Below are positions 24,606 to 33,270 of a DNA stretch of 64,000 bases, piece by piece. Within the stretch, counting starts at the first letter, position 1, and each line of letters starts with the position of its first letter. The notes beneath the pieces were generated by a model. It made no database searches. It was not told where the DNA came from and was given only the letters and a program-made list of their open reading frames with translations. This DNA is from an uncultured Sutterella sp. (lineage in GTDB: Bacteria > Pseudomonadota > Gammaproteobacteria > Burkholderiales > Burkholderiaceae_F): positions 118,758-182,757 of the forward strand of contig UQYG01000004.1 in NCBI GenBank assembly GCA_900545275.1. The letters are read 5' to 3'. The position numbers and the translations under genes are program-made.

Positions 24606-26105
24606 ATGACGACCTCCCGACGCCGCTTCCTCGCGGCCGCGGCCGCGCTTCCCGCCGCGCCCTCCGTTCTCGCCCGCACCGCGGCGACCGACTGGGACGA
24701 AACCTTTGACGTCGTGGTCGTGGGCTCCGGCGTTGCCGGAACCGTCGCGGCCATCGCCGCCGCCGAAAAGGGCGCCAAGGTGCTCATGATCGAAAAGCTC
24801 AACCGCACGGGCGGCACCTCACGCTTTTCGGGCCTCAACTTCGCCTGCGTGGGTTCGCCCGAGCAGAAAAAGCGCGGCGTCAAGGACAGCCCCGAAGCGC
24901 TCGCGCGCGACATGTTCCGCGTCTCGGGCGGCGTGGGCAACTACGAACTCGCCCTCGTCATGGCGAAGAACACCGCGCGCGTCGAAAAGTTCTTCACGGA
25001 CCGCGGCGTCCGTTGGGACGGCCGTCTTCTGAAGCTCGGCGGCCACAGCGCCGAACGCTGCCTCATCCCCGAAGGGGACGGCGCGGGTCTTCTCGCCGCC
25101 CTCACGAAGTACATGGCCGGCCTCAAGAACCTCACGGTTCGCACTTCCTGCAAGGCCGACGAAGTTCTCTTCGACAAGGACCGCGCCGCGGGCCTTCTCG
25201 TTCGTGAAAACTACGCGTTCAGCGAAGATCCGCGCGACGACGAAAAGAACCGCACGGGCACGCCCCGCCGAATCCGCGCGCTTCGCGCCGTCATTTTCGC
25301 GACGGGCGGCTATGCCCGCGACCGCGCCTTCCGCGCCGTGGAAGTGCCCTTCCTCGACGGCGTCTCCACGACGACGAGCCCGGGCGCCACGGCGGGCGCC
25401 TTGAAGACGCTCGTGCGCGCCGGCGCCCGCGCCATGCACCTCTCGCTCTACCGCTTCGCCTATCCCCTGCCGACCGAAGACATGGTCTGGGGCGTGCTCA
25501 TTGATCCGACCACGGGTACGCGCTTCATGAGCGAAGGGGCGAGCCGCAACGAACTCGCCGTCGGCACGCTGCAGCGCCGCCTCACGAACGGCGACAAGAA
25601 GCCCTTCATGATCTACGACGAAAAGGCGCTCGGCAAGTTCCACAACCTCAATCGCGTGGGACGTTCTCTGAACGGTCTCAACGGTCTCGACGGCACGATG
25701 TTCCGCTTCGACACGATCGAAGCCCTTGCCGCGCACTACGGAGCCGATCCCGCCAAGGTGAAGCAGACGCTCGAGGCCTACAACCGCGACGTCGCCGCGG
25801 GTCGCGACGAAGCCTTCGGCAAGCCGCTTGAACGCACCGAACGCAAGGTCGAACCGATCGACATGAAGGGGCCCTTCTTCGGCATCGTCATCAGTCCGCG
25901 TCTCAACTACACCCCGGGCGGCATCCGCACGAACGAAAAGGCGCAGGCGCTCGACTGGAACGGCAACCCCATTCCGGGCCTCTACGTGGCGGGCGAAGCA
26001 GCGGGCGGTCTGCACGGACAGGAACGCATGACGGCCTGCTCCATGCCCGACTGCTCGGTCTTCGGCCTCATCGCCGGGGAAAACGCCGCCGCCGAACATG
26101 CCTGA
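24606..26105 (+). CDS. Tat-exported FAD-dependent reductase with altered active site
   Basis: 499 residues with AAGGAG before the ATG. Tat signal SRRRFLAAAAALPAAPS. FAD motif VVVVGSGVAGTVAAIAAAEKGAKV (positions about 35-58, landmark) and EKLNRTGGTSRFSG. Compared with fumarate reductases, the His-His-Thr of the substrate clamp is replaced by NYTPGG (434-439), and the usual RLG after GGLHG reads GQERMTA, leaving Arg474. The HPT region reads LYRFAYPLP. The proton-donor Arg region is kept (EGASRNELAVG). Substrate therefore almost certainly differs from fumarate and from the 3495-5051 paralogue. Its electron donor is the tetrahaem cytochrome 28 bp downstream, and its regulator pair is immediately upstream. 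Confidence 0.9.
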   Translation: MTTSRRRFLAAAAALPAAPSVLARTAATDWDETFDVVVVGSGVAGTVAAIAAAEKGAKVLMIEKLNRTGGTSRFSGLNFACVGSPEQKKRGVKDSPEALARDMFRVSGGVGNYELALVMAKNTARVEKFFTDRGVRWDGRLLKLGGHSAERCLIPEGDGAGLLAALTKYMAGLKNLTVRTSCKADEVLFDKDRAAGLLVRENYAFSEDPRDDEKNRTGTPRRIRALRAVIFATGGYARDRAFRAVEVPFLDGVSTTTSPGATAGALKTLVRAGARAMHLSLYRFAYPLPTEDMVWGVLIDPTTGTRFMSEGASRNELAVGTLQRRLTNGDKKPFMIYDEKALGKFHNLNRVGRSLNGLNGLDGTMFRFDTIEALAAHYGADPAKVKQTLEAYNRDVAAGRDEAFGKPLERTERKVEPIDMKGPFFGIVISPRLNYTPGGIRTNEKAQALDWNGNPIPGLYVAGEAAGGLHGQERMTACSMPDCSVFGLIAGENAAAEHA

Positions 26106-26133
26106 TCAACGACGTAACAGTAAGGAATACGCC

Positions 26134-26523
26134 ATGCGTACGCTCATTTGCACCGCGCTTCTCGCGCTCGCCTTCGGCTCCGCGCAAGCCGCCGACCAGA
26201 TGTCCAAGCACGCCGAACGGGGCGTGGCCTGCACCACCTGCCACAAGGGCGACTTCAAGGCGCCTTCGACCGACGTCTGCACGGGCTGTCACAGCCGCGA
26301 CGCCCTCGCGAAGGCCACCGAATCGATGAACTTCGAAGCGGTTCTTAAGAACCCGAAGACCGGCAAGGAAACGCGCCACACCGCGCTCATCAACGTGCAC
26401 GACAGCTACCACTTCGGCCGCACGGAAAACTGCTTTGACTGCCACCGCGAACACAAGCCGTCGACCAACCAGTGCGCCACCTGCCACGACATTGAAGCGT
26501 GGAAGATGCCGACCCCCAAGTGA
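26134..26523 (+). CDS. Small periplasmic tetrahaem cytochrome c
   Basis: 129 residues from ATG 26134 (TAAGGA upstream), chosen because the signal peptide MRTLICTALLALAFGSAQAA begins there. Four CxxCH sites at 33-37, 49-53, 100-104 and 114-118; extra histidines (HDSYH, REH) can serve as distal ligands. It has the same fold type as the 5143-5484 cytochrome, but the two central sites are further apart. It is the likely electron donor to the preceding FAD reductase. Confidence 0.92.
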   Translation: MRTLICTALLALAFGSAQAADQMSKHAERGVACTTCHKGDFKAPSTDVCTGCHSRDALAKATESMNFEAVLKNPKTGKETRHTALINVHDSYHFGRTENCFDCHREHKPSTNQCATCHDIEAWKMPTPK

Positions 26524-26550
26524 GATCGGGTCTGACCGATCCTTTCTCCA

Positions 26551-26595
26551 CGGGCGTGCCGCATTCCTTCGGGCGGCACGCCCGTCTTCGTTTTG
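26551..26595 (+). terminator. Terminator after the second reductase-cytochrome operon
   Basis: CGGGCGTGCCG / CGGCACGCCCG perfect 11-bp stem followed by TCTTCGTTTT. A smaller hairpin (GATCGG / CCGATC) lies at 26524-26541. Confidence 0.85.
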
Positions 26596-26610
26596 CGCCC
26601 CCTTTTCTCC

Positions 26611-27906
26611 TTACCCGCACCCAACCGAACGAACACTCGCAACGCTTGTTTTCCGCGTCTGCGCCGCAATGGCCGAAGAGGCGATCCCCAACAGCCACTT
26701 CCACGCCGGCACCACCTCCACCGACCCCGACGCGGTCTCGACGATGCGCTCTTCTTCGAGCGTCACCACCGTTCTTCTTTTCACGGGCAGTATCTTCGCG
26801 ATATTTTCCAATGCGCGGATTTTGCGCCGCGTCCCATCCGAGTCTTCGCGAAAATCCGCACAGACCTGCACCGCCCATTCTTCTCCGGGCACGTAAAAGT
26901 CCGCTTCGACCTTCTCCCGAACGTAGAAAACCGAACCGTTGTCTCCGTGGCGACGCATCAGCTCAACGGCCACCAGGTTTTTCAGAAGTTCTTCCGTATC
27001 GTCCCGCCCCATAAGATGGAGAAATCCGTTGTCCGCGAAACAGTACTTTCGTCGCCCTTCCCTTTGGCGAAGCCGATCGACGATGTTTTCGATCGGAAGC
27101 AGGAGACCGGCTCGGGAGGCGAATTCCACATAGCGGATGACGGTGGCCTTGGAGAGGCGCGTCCCCGCCGCCTCCAAGCTCTTGGCGAGAGCGGAGAAGG
27201 AGACGGGATCGCCCGTGCGTTCAGCCAGGATCTTGAGCGCCAGGAGCAAAGGTTGCACGCCTGCGATTCCGTACCGAAGGGCGACGTCGCCCGTACATAC
27301 GGTTCGATAGAGCTCGTGGAGAGCTTCCCGCGGATTTTCGAGCGGCACGCATTCCGGAAAACCGCCGGTTTTGAGGTATCGCGCAAACGTACGGAAAATC
27401 GCCGCACGTCCTGCAGTGGACGAAAGCGCATCTTCGTCCGACGCGACGCCCGCAACCTGCAACGTCTCCGAAAAACTCAAAGGAAAAACGTTTACCAGGG
27501 CGAAGCGCTCACCGAACACTGAGCTGGTTGTCCCGGCCGATTCGGTGACGATGAAGTCGGCGCCCGCATCGGCCATCCGGCGCACAAAGATCTCCCAACC
27601 GTCCACTACCCGGATTTCGTCGAGAAAAAGGGCCGGAGGCGCCGAGCTTCCCGAAAGTTCCGCGTGCACCGCCAGCATGCGCCCGAAGTCCGACGGTTCA
27701 AACCCCAGAAGCCGCTCGTCCTCAAAATTGAGGTAGAGCATGTCGCTCCACGTTCCGCCCTCCTTGAGCCGACGCTGCATCTCCGCATGGAGGCAGTGCG
27801 ACTTGCCTGCGCCGCGCACGCCCGTAAGTAGACAACCTCCCGCGGACGGCAATGAAATCTCCCGCGGGAAAGGCCGTTTGCCCTCCACGAGCCTGCGATT
27901 TTCCAA
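26611..27906 (-). CDS. AAA ATPase with DUF4143-like C-terminal domain
   Basis: 431 residues from TTG 27906. Walker A GVRGAGKS, Walker B ALFLDEIR, then a winged-helix segment (SFSALAKSLEAAGTRLSKAT) and a nuclease-like C-terminal part (NLVAVELMRR ... VFYVREKVEADFYV), the arrangement of DUF4143 ATPases common in bacteria and archaea. The true start is uncertain. The coding-like sequence continues upstream as FDKETLRKIL to CTG 27939, which has GGAGG four bases before it, and there is no in-frame ATG before the stop further up. A strong palindrome lies just upstream. Cellular role unknown; toxin-antitoxin-like or mobile-element associations occur in the family. Confidence 0.78.
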   Translation of the reverse strand: MENRRLVEGKRPFPREISLPSAGGCLLTGVRGAGKSHCLHAEMQRRLKEGGTWSDMLYLNFEDERLLGFEPSDFGRMLAVHAELSGSSAPPALFLDEIRVVDGWEIFVRRMADAGADFIVTESAGTTSSVFGERFALVNVFPLSFSETLQVAGVASDEDALSSTAGRAAIFRTFARYLKTGGFPECVPLENPREALHELYRTVCTGDVALRYGIAGVQPLLLALKILAERTGDPVSFSALAKSLEAAGTRLSKATVIRYVEFASRAGLLLPIENIVDRLRQREGRRKYCFADNGFLHLMGRDDTEELLKNLVAVELMRRHGDNGSVFYVREKVEADFYVPGEEWAVQVCADFREDSDGTRRKIRALENIAKILPVKRRTVVTLEEERIVETASGSVEVVPAWKWLLGIASSAIAAQTRKTSVASVRSVGCG

Positions 27907-27963
27907 AAGGATTTTTCGAAGCGTTTCCTTGTCGAACAGGCTGCCTCCGGCCCGAAGGGACCG

Positions 27964-27987
27964 TTTTGTTCAGCTAACTGAACAAAA
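27964..27987. promoter_or_regulatory. AT-rich palindrome upstream of the AAA ATPase
   Basis: Arms TTTTGTTCAG and CTGAACAAAA are perfectly complementary with a four-base centre. Two further half-sites (AACAAAACG, TGAACAAAAG) lie at about 27990-28020. No T-tract follows, so an operator is more likely than a terminator. Confidence 0.55.
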
Positions 27988-28041
27988 TCCTAACAAAACG
28001 TTCGGCATGATGAACAAAAGAACACCCGATCTTCGTTTTCC

Positions 28042-29262
28042 TCAGTCACGCGTGAGTCGACGAAGCACGACGCCGATCACGACGAGCACGACCGCGGAGA
28101 CGACGAAGAGCCAGGCCGTGGTGACGGTGAGGGTACCAAGGGTCGTGAGCGGAGCCACCAGACCGCCGCCTCCGAAACCCACGGCGCCCAACACCGCGGC
28201 GGCGAGCCCCGAGCGCGCCCGATGCCGCGAAAGCGCCGCCGTCATGGCCGCCGGTAAGGTGAGCCCGAGCATGACGAGAAGCACGAAGTAGACGGGCGTC
28301 ACCCAGAAAAGCGACGCTCCGACGGCATAAGCGAAGGCAAGAAGGACGGACGCTCCCAGAAGACCGACAGCGCCCGCGAGCATGGCCGCCTCGGGCGAAG
28401 ACATGCGGCTGGAAAACGCTGCGCCCACGGTGATGCCGAGCGCCATCGCGCCGAAGAAGAGTCCGTAGGCGAAGCTCGAGAGGCCGAAATATTCTTGAAA
28501 GATGAAGGGGGACGATGCGATGTGACCGAAGAGCACGGCCGACGCGAAGACCTGTTGCAAAACGATCGCGACGAAGGCGGGATCGCCGAAAAGCGCCCGC
28601 AGACTCGCGCGAACGCCTTCGGGCTTCGCCGAGGGCGCTCCCTCGCACGACTTTCCTCGAGCAACGCGCCGCGTCTCCGCAAGGCGGAAGGCCGTCACGA
28701 CGAGAAGCGCGACGCCCATCGCGAAGAGGAGCCTGAAAATCCCTCGCCAACCCACGAATTCCGCGACGAGCGACCCCAAAAGAGGAGCTGTGATGGGCGC
28801 AACGCCCTGAATGGCGCCCATCACGGCCATGAATTGGCCCAGAGCTCGTCCCGTATAGCGGTCGGCCGCGACGGCGCGCGACATGACGATCGCGCCCGAG
28901 GCGCCGAGTCCTTCGAGAAAGCGCCAGAGAAGGAAGAGTTCGACCGTGGGAGCGACGGCCGCGCCAAAGGTGGCGCCTGTAAAAACAAGGAGACTCGCAA
29001 GGAGCGGTCCGCGTCGCCCGCGCACGTCGGAGAGCGGCCCCACAAAGAGCTGCCCGATCGCGAGGCCCCACATCGTCATGGAGAGGCCGAGCTGTACCGT
29101 CGCCGGGGCGGCCGCGTACTCGCGCGCCTGCTCAGGCAAAGTCGGAAGATAGAGGTCCGTCACGAAGGGTCCGAAGGCCGCGAGCACGGCGAGAAAAAGG
29201 AGAAGAAAGAGGCGGCTGTTCTCTTTGGGCGGACGAAACGGGGATGCGGCGGAATTCGGCAA
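28042..29262 (-). CDS. Bcr/CflA-type multidrug MFS transporter
   Basis: 406 residues from TTG 29262 with AAGGAG eight bases upstream. Twelve membrane helices. The first carries FGPFVTDLYLPTLPEQA, characteristic of the DHA1 Bcr/CflA group, and the loop 2-3 motif is GPLSDVRGRRGPLLA. It exports drugs or small metabolites by proton antiport. It is divergent from the U32 gene and upstream of the AAA ATPase, separated from the latter by the palindrome, so co-transcription is doubtful. Confidence 0.9.
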   Translation of the reverse strand: MPNSAASPFRPPKENSRLFLLLFLAVLAAFGPFVTDLYLPTLPEQAREYAAAPATVQLGLSMTMWGLAIGQLFVGPLSDVRGRRGPLLASLLVFTGATFGAAVAPTVELFLLWRFLEGLGASGAIVMSRAVAADRYTGRALGQFMAVMGAIQGVAPITAPLLGSLVAEFVGWRGIFRLLFAMGVALLVVTAFRLAETRRVARGKSCEGAPSAKPEGVRASLRALFGDPAFVAIVLQQVFASAVLFGHIASSPFIFQEYFGLSSFAYGLFFGAMALGITVGAAFSSRMSSPEAAMLAGAVGLLGASVLLAFAYAVGASLFWVTPVYFVLLVMLGLTLPAAMTAALSRHRARSGLAAAVLGAVGFGGGGLVAPLTTLGTLTVTTAWLFVVSAVVLVVIGVVLRRLTRD

Positions 29263-29475
29263 TGAGGGCTCCTTGACGTTGTGAACGGGACCGCGGTCGA
29301 ATCGGGCCGCGGTTTCAGAAGTCTAAAACGCGAAATCCCTGCGAATCTGAAGGGAAATCCTTCTTTTCGGATGCGGCGTCCGAAAAGGAAGAAAGCGCCC
29401 GCCATTTCGGGCGGAAGCCCCGCCGCCCTTACGATTCCTTGCTTCCTCGCCGCGATGAGGAACGTCCCGCTTTGC

Positions 29476-29481
29476 TACACT
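29476..29481 (+). promoter_or_regulatory. Candidate -10 (TTGCTACACT) for the U32 gene
   Basis: TGC-TACACT, 29 bases before the ATG at 29511; the same motif class as 18842 and 41371. Confidence 0.45.
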
Positions 29482-29510
29482 TTCGGGACACATACAGGAT
29501 CATTTTCAGC

Positions 29511-31655
29511 ATGCTTCCCCTTCACGCCCTGGAACTTCTCGCCCCGGCGCGCGACGCCGACACGGGCATCGCCGCGATCGAGCACGGCGCGGACGCCGTT
29601 TACATCGGCGGCCCCTCCTTCGGCGCCCGTCAGGCGGCGGGCAATTCGCTCGACGACATCGCGCGGCTCTGCGACTACGCGCACCGATGGAACGCCCGCG
29701 TCTTCATGGCCCTCAACACCCTCTTTCGCGACGACGAAATCGAGGCGGCGAGGTCGCTCGCCTTCGACGCCAAGAAGGCGGGCGTGGACGTCCTGATCCT
29801 GCAGGACATGGGCCTTCTCATGGGCCCCCTGCCCGACATCGAGATCCACGCCTCGACCCAGTGCGACATCCGGACGCCCGAAAAAGCGGCTTTCCTCGAG
29901 AAGGTGGGCTTCTCGCAGCTCGTCCTCGCACGCGAACTCGACCTCGACGCGATCCGCGCCGTGCGCTCGGCTTTGACGAAGGCCCGCATTGAATTCTTCG
30001 TGCACGGGGCGCTTTGCGTAAGTTACTCGGGCCAGTGCTACATGTCGGAAGCCATGTTGGGGCGCAGCGCCAACCGCGGCGCCTGCGCGCAGCTCTGCCG
30101 CCTCCCCTACGACGTCTCGACCGAAGACGGCACGGTGCTCGCGCAGCGAAGCCATATTCTCAGCCTCAAGGACAACGATCAGCGATCGAATCTCGAAGCC
30201 TTGATCGACGCGGGCGTCTCCTCCTTCAAGATCGAGGGGCGCTTGAAGGACGTTCAGTACGTGAAGAACATCACGGCGCTCTACCGCAAGGAAATCGACG
30301 CGATCCTCGCGCGCCGTCCGGAACTGCGCCGCTCGTCCGCGGGCGAGACGACCTTCCGCTTCACGCCCGACGCCGCCAAGACCTTCCGCCGCGGCGCCAC
30401 CGACTATTTCGTGCACGGGCGCGACTTCTCAAAGCCCTACGACCTCGCGCAGACGGAAAGTCCCAAGAACACGGGCGACCCCGTCGCGCGCGTGCTTCGC
30501 ATCGATCCGAAGCGTCTTTTGGTCGACGCGCTCCCGGGCGTGTCGCTTGCGAACGGCGACGGCCTCACCTATGAGGCGGCCGACGAGGAAATCCACGGGC
30601 TTTCCGTCAACCGCGCCGAGCGCGAAGGAAACCACTGGGCGCTCTACCCGCGCGAACGCACGTCGCAGTTGGACGGTCTTCGCACGGGCAGCATCCTCTC
30701 GCGCAACCGCGACCAGGCCTTCGAAAAGATTCTCTCGGGCAAGACCGCCGAACGGCGCATCCCCGTCACCGCGACCTTCACGGTCGAAGAGGACGCCCTC
30801 ACGCTTCTTTTGACGGACGGCGCTTCGACGGGCTTCGCGGAGGTCGCCATGGATCTCGAAGCGCCCTCGGACGCCGAGGAAAACCGCGCGCGCCTCGCGC
30901 AGAACCTCGGCAAGATGGGCGACACCGACTATCGGATCGCCGAACTCTTCATCCCCGAAGATCTCGACGTCTTCGTCCCCGCGAGCATCGCCAATCAATT
31001 GCGCCGCCACGCGACGGCGGAACTCGACGCCGACCGGAAGGCGCATTGGGAGCCGACGCACCGCGATCCCGGCGATCCGACGGCTCCCTATCCGGAAAAG
31101 ACCGTCGACTTCCGCGCGAACGTCGCGAACCGCCTCGCCAAGGCCTTCTACGAACGGCACGGCGCGACCGTGACGGCGCCCGCCTTCGAGATCCTGCCCG
31201 TCCCCAAGGCGGACCTCATGACCTGCCGCCACTGCGTGCGCGCGCAGCTCGACCTGTGCCCGAAGTCGCTCAAATTCTTCCCGGAACGCCTCAAGACGAC
31301 GGACCGAAAGCTCTTCCGGCCCGAGCCGCTCCTTCTCAAGAATTCCGCGGGCGAAGTCTTCCGTGCGGAATTCCACTGCGAAGAAAAGCCCTGCTTCATG
31401 ACGATCACGTCGCCCTCCGGTCTCCCGGTGCGGCGCCCCGCCGAAAAGCCCTCCGCCCGCTCCGCCGATGCGGTGCGCTCGGAGCGGCCTGCCGGCGCGG
31501 AACGCCGCAGAGATAAGCGTCCGATCGAAAAACACACGGGTGAAAAACGGACGTTTGACAAGCGCGGCGCCCCGCGCCGCGGCGAAAACGCCCGCGGTCC
31601 CCGTCGAAATCCCGACGGCCAGTCTTTCGGGACCGCCAAACCCCGCAAGCGTTGA
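29511..31655 (+). CDS. U32-family protein, RlhA/YdcP-like (23S rRNA hydroxylation)
   Basis: 714 residues from ATG 29511. N-terminal U32 barrel (LELLAPARDADTGIAAIEHGADAVYIGG), with the Cys cluster of the U32 motif FVHGALCVSYSGQCYMS and the Cys pair in NRGACAQLCRLPY that bind an Fe-S cluster. A DUF3656-like region follows, then C-terminal Cys (MTCRHCVRAQLDLCPKS). In E. coli RlhA hydroxylates C2501 of 23S rRNA; related TrhP acts on tRNA. The last 60 residues are a basic, disordered tail rich in Arg and Lys, unusual for the family and probably RNA-binding. The next gene starts 17 bp downstream. Confidence 0.87.
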   Translation: MLPLHALELLAPARDADTGIAAIEHGADAVYIGGPSFGARQAAGNSLDDIARLCDYAHRWNARVFMALNTLFRDDEIEAARSLAFDAKKAGVDVLILQDMGLLMGPLPDIEIHASTQCDIRTPEKAAFLEKVGFSQLVLARELDLDAIRAVRSALTKARIEFFVHGALCVSYSGQCYMSEAMLGRSANRGACAQLCRLPYDVSTEDGTVLAQRSHILSLKDNDQRSNLEALIDAGVSSFKIEGRLKDVQYVKNITALYRKEIDAILARRPELRRSSAGETTFRFTPDAAKTFRRGATDYFVHGRDFSKPYDLAQTESPKNTGDPVARVLRIDPKRLLVDALPGVSLANGDGLTYEAADEEIHGLSVNRAEREGNHWALYPRERTSQLDGLRTGSILSRNRDQAFEKILSGKTAERRIPVTATFTVEEDALTLLLTDGASTGFAEVAMDLEAPSDAEENRARLAQNLGKMGDTDYRIAELFIPEDLDVFVPASIANQLRRHATAELDADRKAHWEPTHRDPGDPTAPYPEKTVDFRANVANRLAKAFYERHGATVTAPAFEILPVPKADLMTCRHCVRAQLDLCPKSLKFFPERLKTTDRKLFRPEPLLLKNSAGEVFRAEFHCEEKPCFMTITSPSGLPVRRPAEKPSARSADAVRSERPAGAERRRDKRPIEKHTGEKRTFDKRGAPRRGENARGPRRNPDGQSFGTAKPRKR

Positions 31656-31672
31656 AGAAGGAGACCCTAGGC

Positions 31673-32524
31673 ATGCAGTTTTTTGACGACGAAGAGTCCG
31701 TCGAGATCCTCTCGCCCACCGCGGAGATGATGCCCGTCTTCGACGCAATGCGCGAGAGCTTCGAGCACCTCGCGGCGCTTCCGCACGCGAACGCCGTGTC
31801 GCTTCCCTGGGACGACATCGCCTTTACGCAGACGGGAACGGAACTCGCCCGCTGGTACTTCGGGCGCAACGGTCTGTCGATTTGCATCGAAGACCCGGAC
31901 GACGCGATGCTCGGCGACCTCTACCACTGGGTGGAGAACCACTTCAACGTCATGAGCGAAGCGGACCTCGACGACCGGCTCGAATACCTCGCGGGGAACA
32001 ACCAGACGCCGACGCGCTTTCGCACGATCCGCGAAGCCGCGGCCGTGTCGGAACTCGTCCGTCACGAGGTGGGACTCGGCTGGGGCGGCTTTTCGGCGGT
32101 CGTCGACAAGGAGGACGAAGCGCGTCTTCGCCGCCTTCGCATCTTCACCGACTACTACCGGCAGACGATCGAGTGGCCTCTTCTGCGCACGGCGGACCTC
32201 GCCGCGACCTGCGCCCTCATCGTCGCCTCGCAGCTTCTCGGCATGACCTCGCCCGCCCGGGCGGAAATCCTTTTCGCGCGCCCCGCGGGTGAACTCATCG
32301 TGCGCTTTCGCAGTTGGACGGACGTGGCCGAAAGCCTTCTCGTGCGCGACGCCTTCGTCGCGCTCGAAACGAGCGAATCGGCGGCCCTGCAGGCGGTGCG
32401 CCGCTCCTACATCTTCCTCGAATCCCTTCTCTCAGGCCCCTGGAAGACGCTCTCCTGGATCCGCGTCGCACAGGAGGAGCTCCCCGACGTAACGCCGAAG
32501 CCTACCGTCTCCGGCAATCTCTAA
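31673..32524 (+). CDS. Uncharacterised cytoplasmic protein
   Basis: 283 residues from ATG 31673 with AAGGAG upstream. I do not recognise the family. No signal peptide; mostly helical with a mildly hydrophobic segment LRTADLAATCALIVASQLLGM. Acidic N-terminus (FFDDEESVEILSP). It sits between the RlhA-like and PPOX genes with gaps of 17 and 12 bp, so it is likely in one operon. Codon usage resembles the neighbours. Confidence 0.7.
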   Translation: MQFFDDEESVEILSPTAEMMPVFDAMRESFEHLAALPHANAVSLPWDDIAFTQTGTELARWYFGRNGLSICIEDPDDAMLGDLYHWVENHFNVMSEADLDDRLEYLAGNNQTPTRFRTIREAAAVSELVRHEVGLGWGGFSAVVDKEDEARLRRLRIFTDYYRQTIEWPLLRTADLAATCALIVASQLLGMTSPARAEILFARPAGELIVRFRSWTDVAESLLVRDAFVALETSESAALQAVRRSYIFLESLLSGPWKTLSWIRVAQEELPDVTPKPTVSGNL

Positions 32525-32536
32525 AGGAAAGGAAAA

Positions 32537-33010
32537 ATGCTCAGCAAAACGCTACGCCGCGCCGACCGCGCGCTCTCCGAAGAAGACACACGCAAGGTGC
32601 TCGCCCGCTGCCAGTGGGGGACCCTCTCCTACGCGGACGACGAAGGAACGCTTCATTCGATTCCGATCTCCTACGCCGTCGCGGGCGACAATCTCTATTT
32701 TCACGGCGGCAAGGCGGGGACCAAATGGGAAACCCTGCAGAAGCCCCGCGCCGCGACCTTCGTCGTCGCGACCGACGTCAAGGCCGATCCGGAAGAATTC
32801 ACGACCGCCTTCGAATCCGTCGTGCTCTCGGGCACGGTCGAACTCGCCTCGGACGAAGCCGAACGCCGCACGGGATTCTTTGCGGTGCTCGCGAAATACT
32901 GCGCGACGGTCGCCCCCGAAAAGTGCGAAGGCTACTTCCGCGAAGGAAGTCCCTACGCCGGTCTCTGGCGCCTTCACATCGAATGCATGACGGGCAAGCG
33001 CCACGAGTGA
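32537..33010 (+). CDS. PPOX-type flavoprotein (NimA-like)
   Basis: 157 residues with AAAGGAAAGG before the ATG. Split-barrel flavin-binding fold: CQWGTLSYADDEGTLHSIPISYAV, then LYFHGGKAGTKWETLQKPRAATFVV, typical of NimA/pyridoxamine-phosphate-oxidase-related proteins. These bind FMN and include reductases associated with nitroimidazole resistance; substrate cannot be read from sequence. Last gene of the 29.5-33 kb operon. Confidence 0.85.
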   Translation: MLSKTLRRADRALSEEDTRKVLARCQWGTLSYADDEGTLHSIPISYAVAGDNLYFHGGKAGTKWETLQKPRAATFVVATDVKADPEEFTTAFESVVLSGTVELASDEAERRTGFFAVLAKYCATVAPEKCEGYFREGSPYAGLWRLHIECMTGKRHE

Positions 33011-33042
33011 GCGCCATTTCCGAATCATTGTTCCGATAAGGA

Positions 33043-33088
33043 TTGCGGGAGAAAAACAGCGGATAACTTGTCTTTTTCCCGCAATTTT
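33043..33088 (+). terminator. Terminator after the PPOX gene
   Basis: Arms TTGCGGGAGAAAAA and TTTTTCCCGCAA (one bulged G) around an 18-base loop, followed by TTTT. Confidence 0.75.
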
Positions 33089-33191
33089 AGATTTTCGTCA
33101 AAATTTCCTCTCGCGAAAATGACGATGCGGGAGTAACATTCGTGAATCCGTGTCTTCCGCCCTCCGGCGAAGCACTTTTCTTTTGACCCTA

Positions 33192-33242
33192 TTTGTACGC
33201 ACATTAGAAGGAAAACAGGACCTTCAACATTTTGTACGCACA
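33192..33242 (+). promoter_or_regulatory. Two identical 12-bp repeats upstream of hydG
   Basis: TTTGTACGCACA occurs at 33192-33203 and 33231-33242, 39 bp apart; the second ends 28 bp before the hydG start. Probably a regulator site; the protein is unknown. Confidence 0.5.
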
Positions 33243-33270
33243 AATGTTATCCCGCCCGGAGACATCTTCC

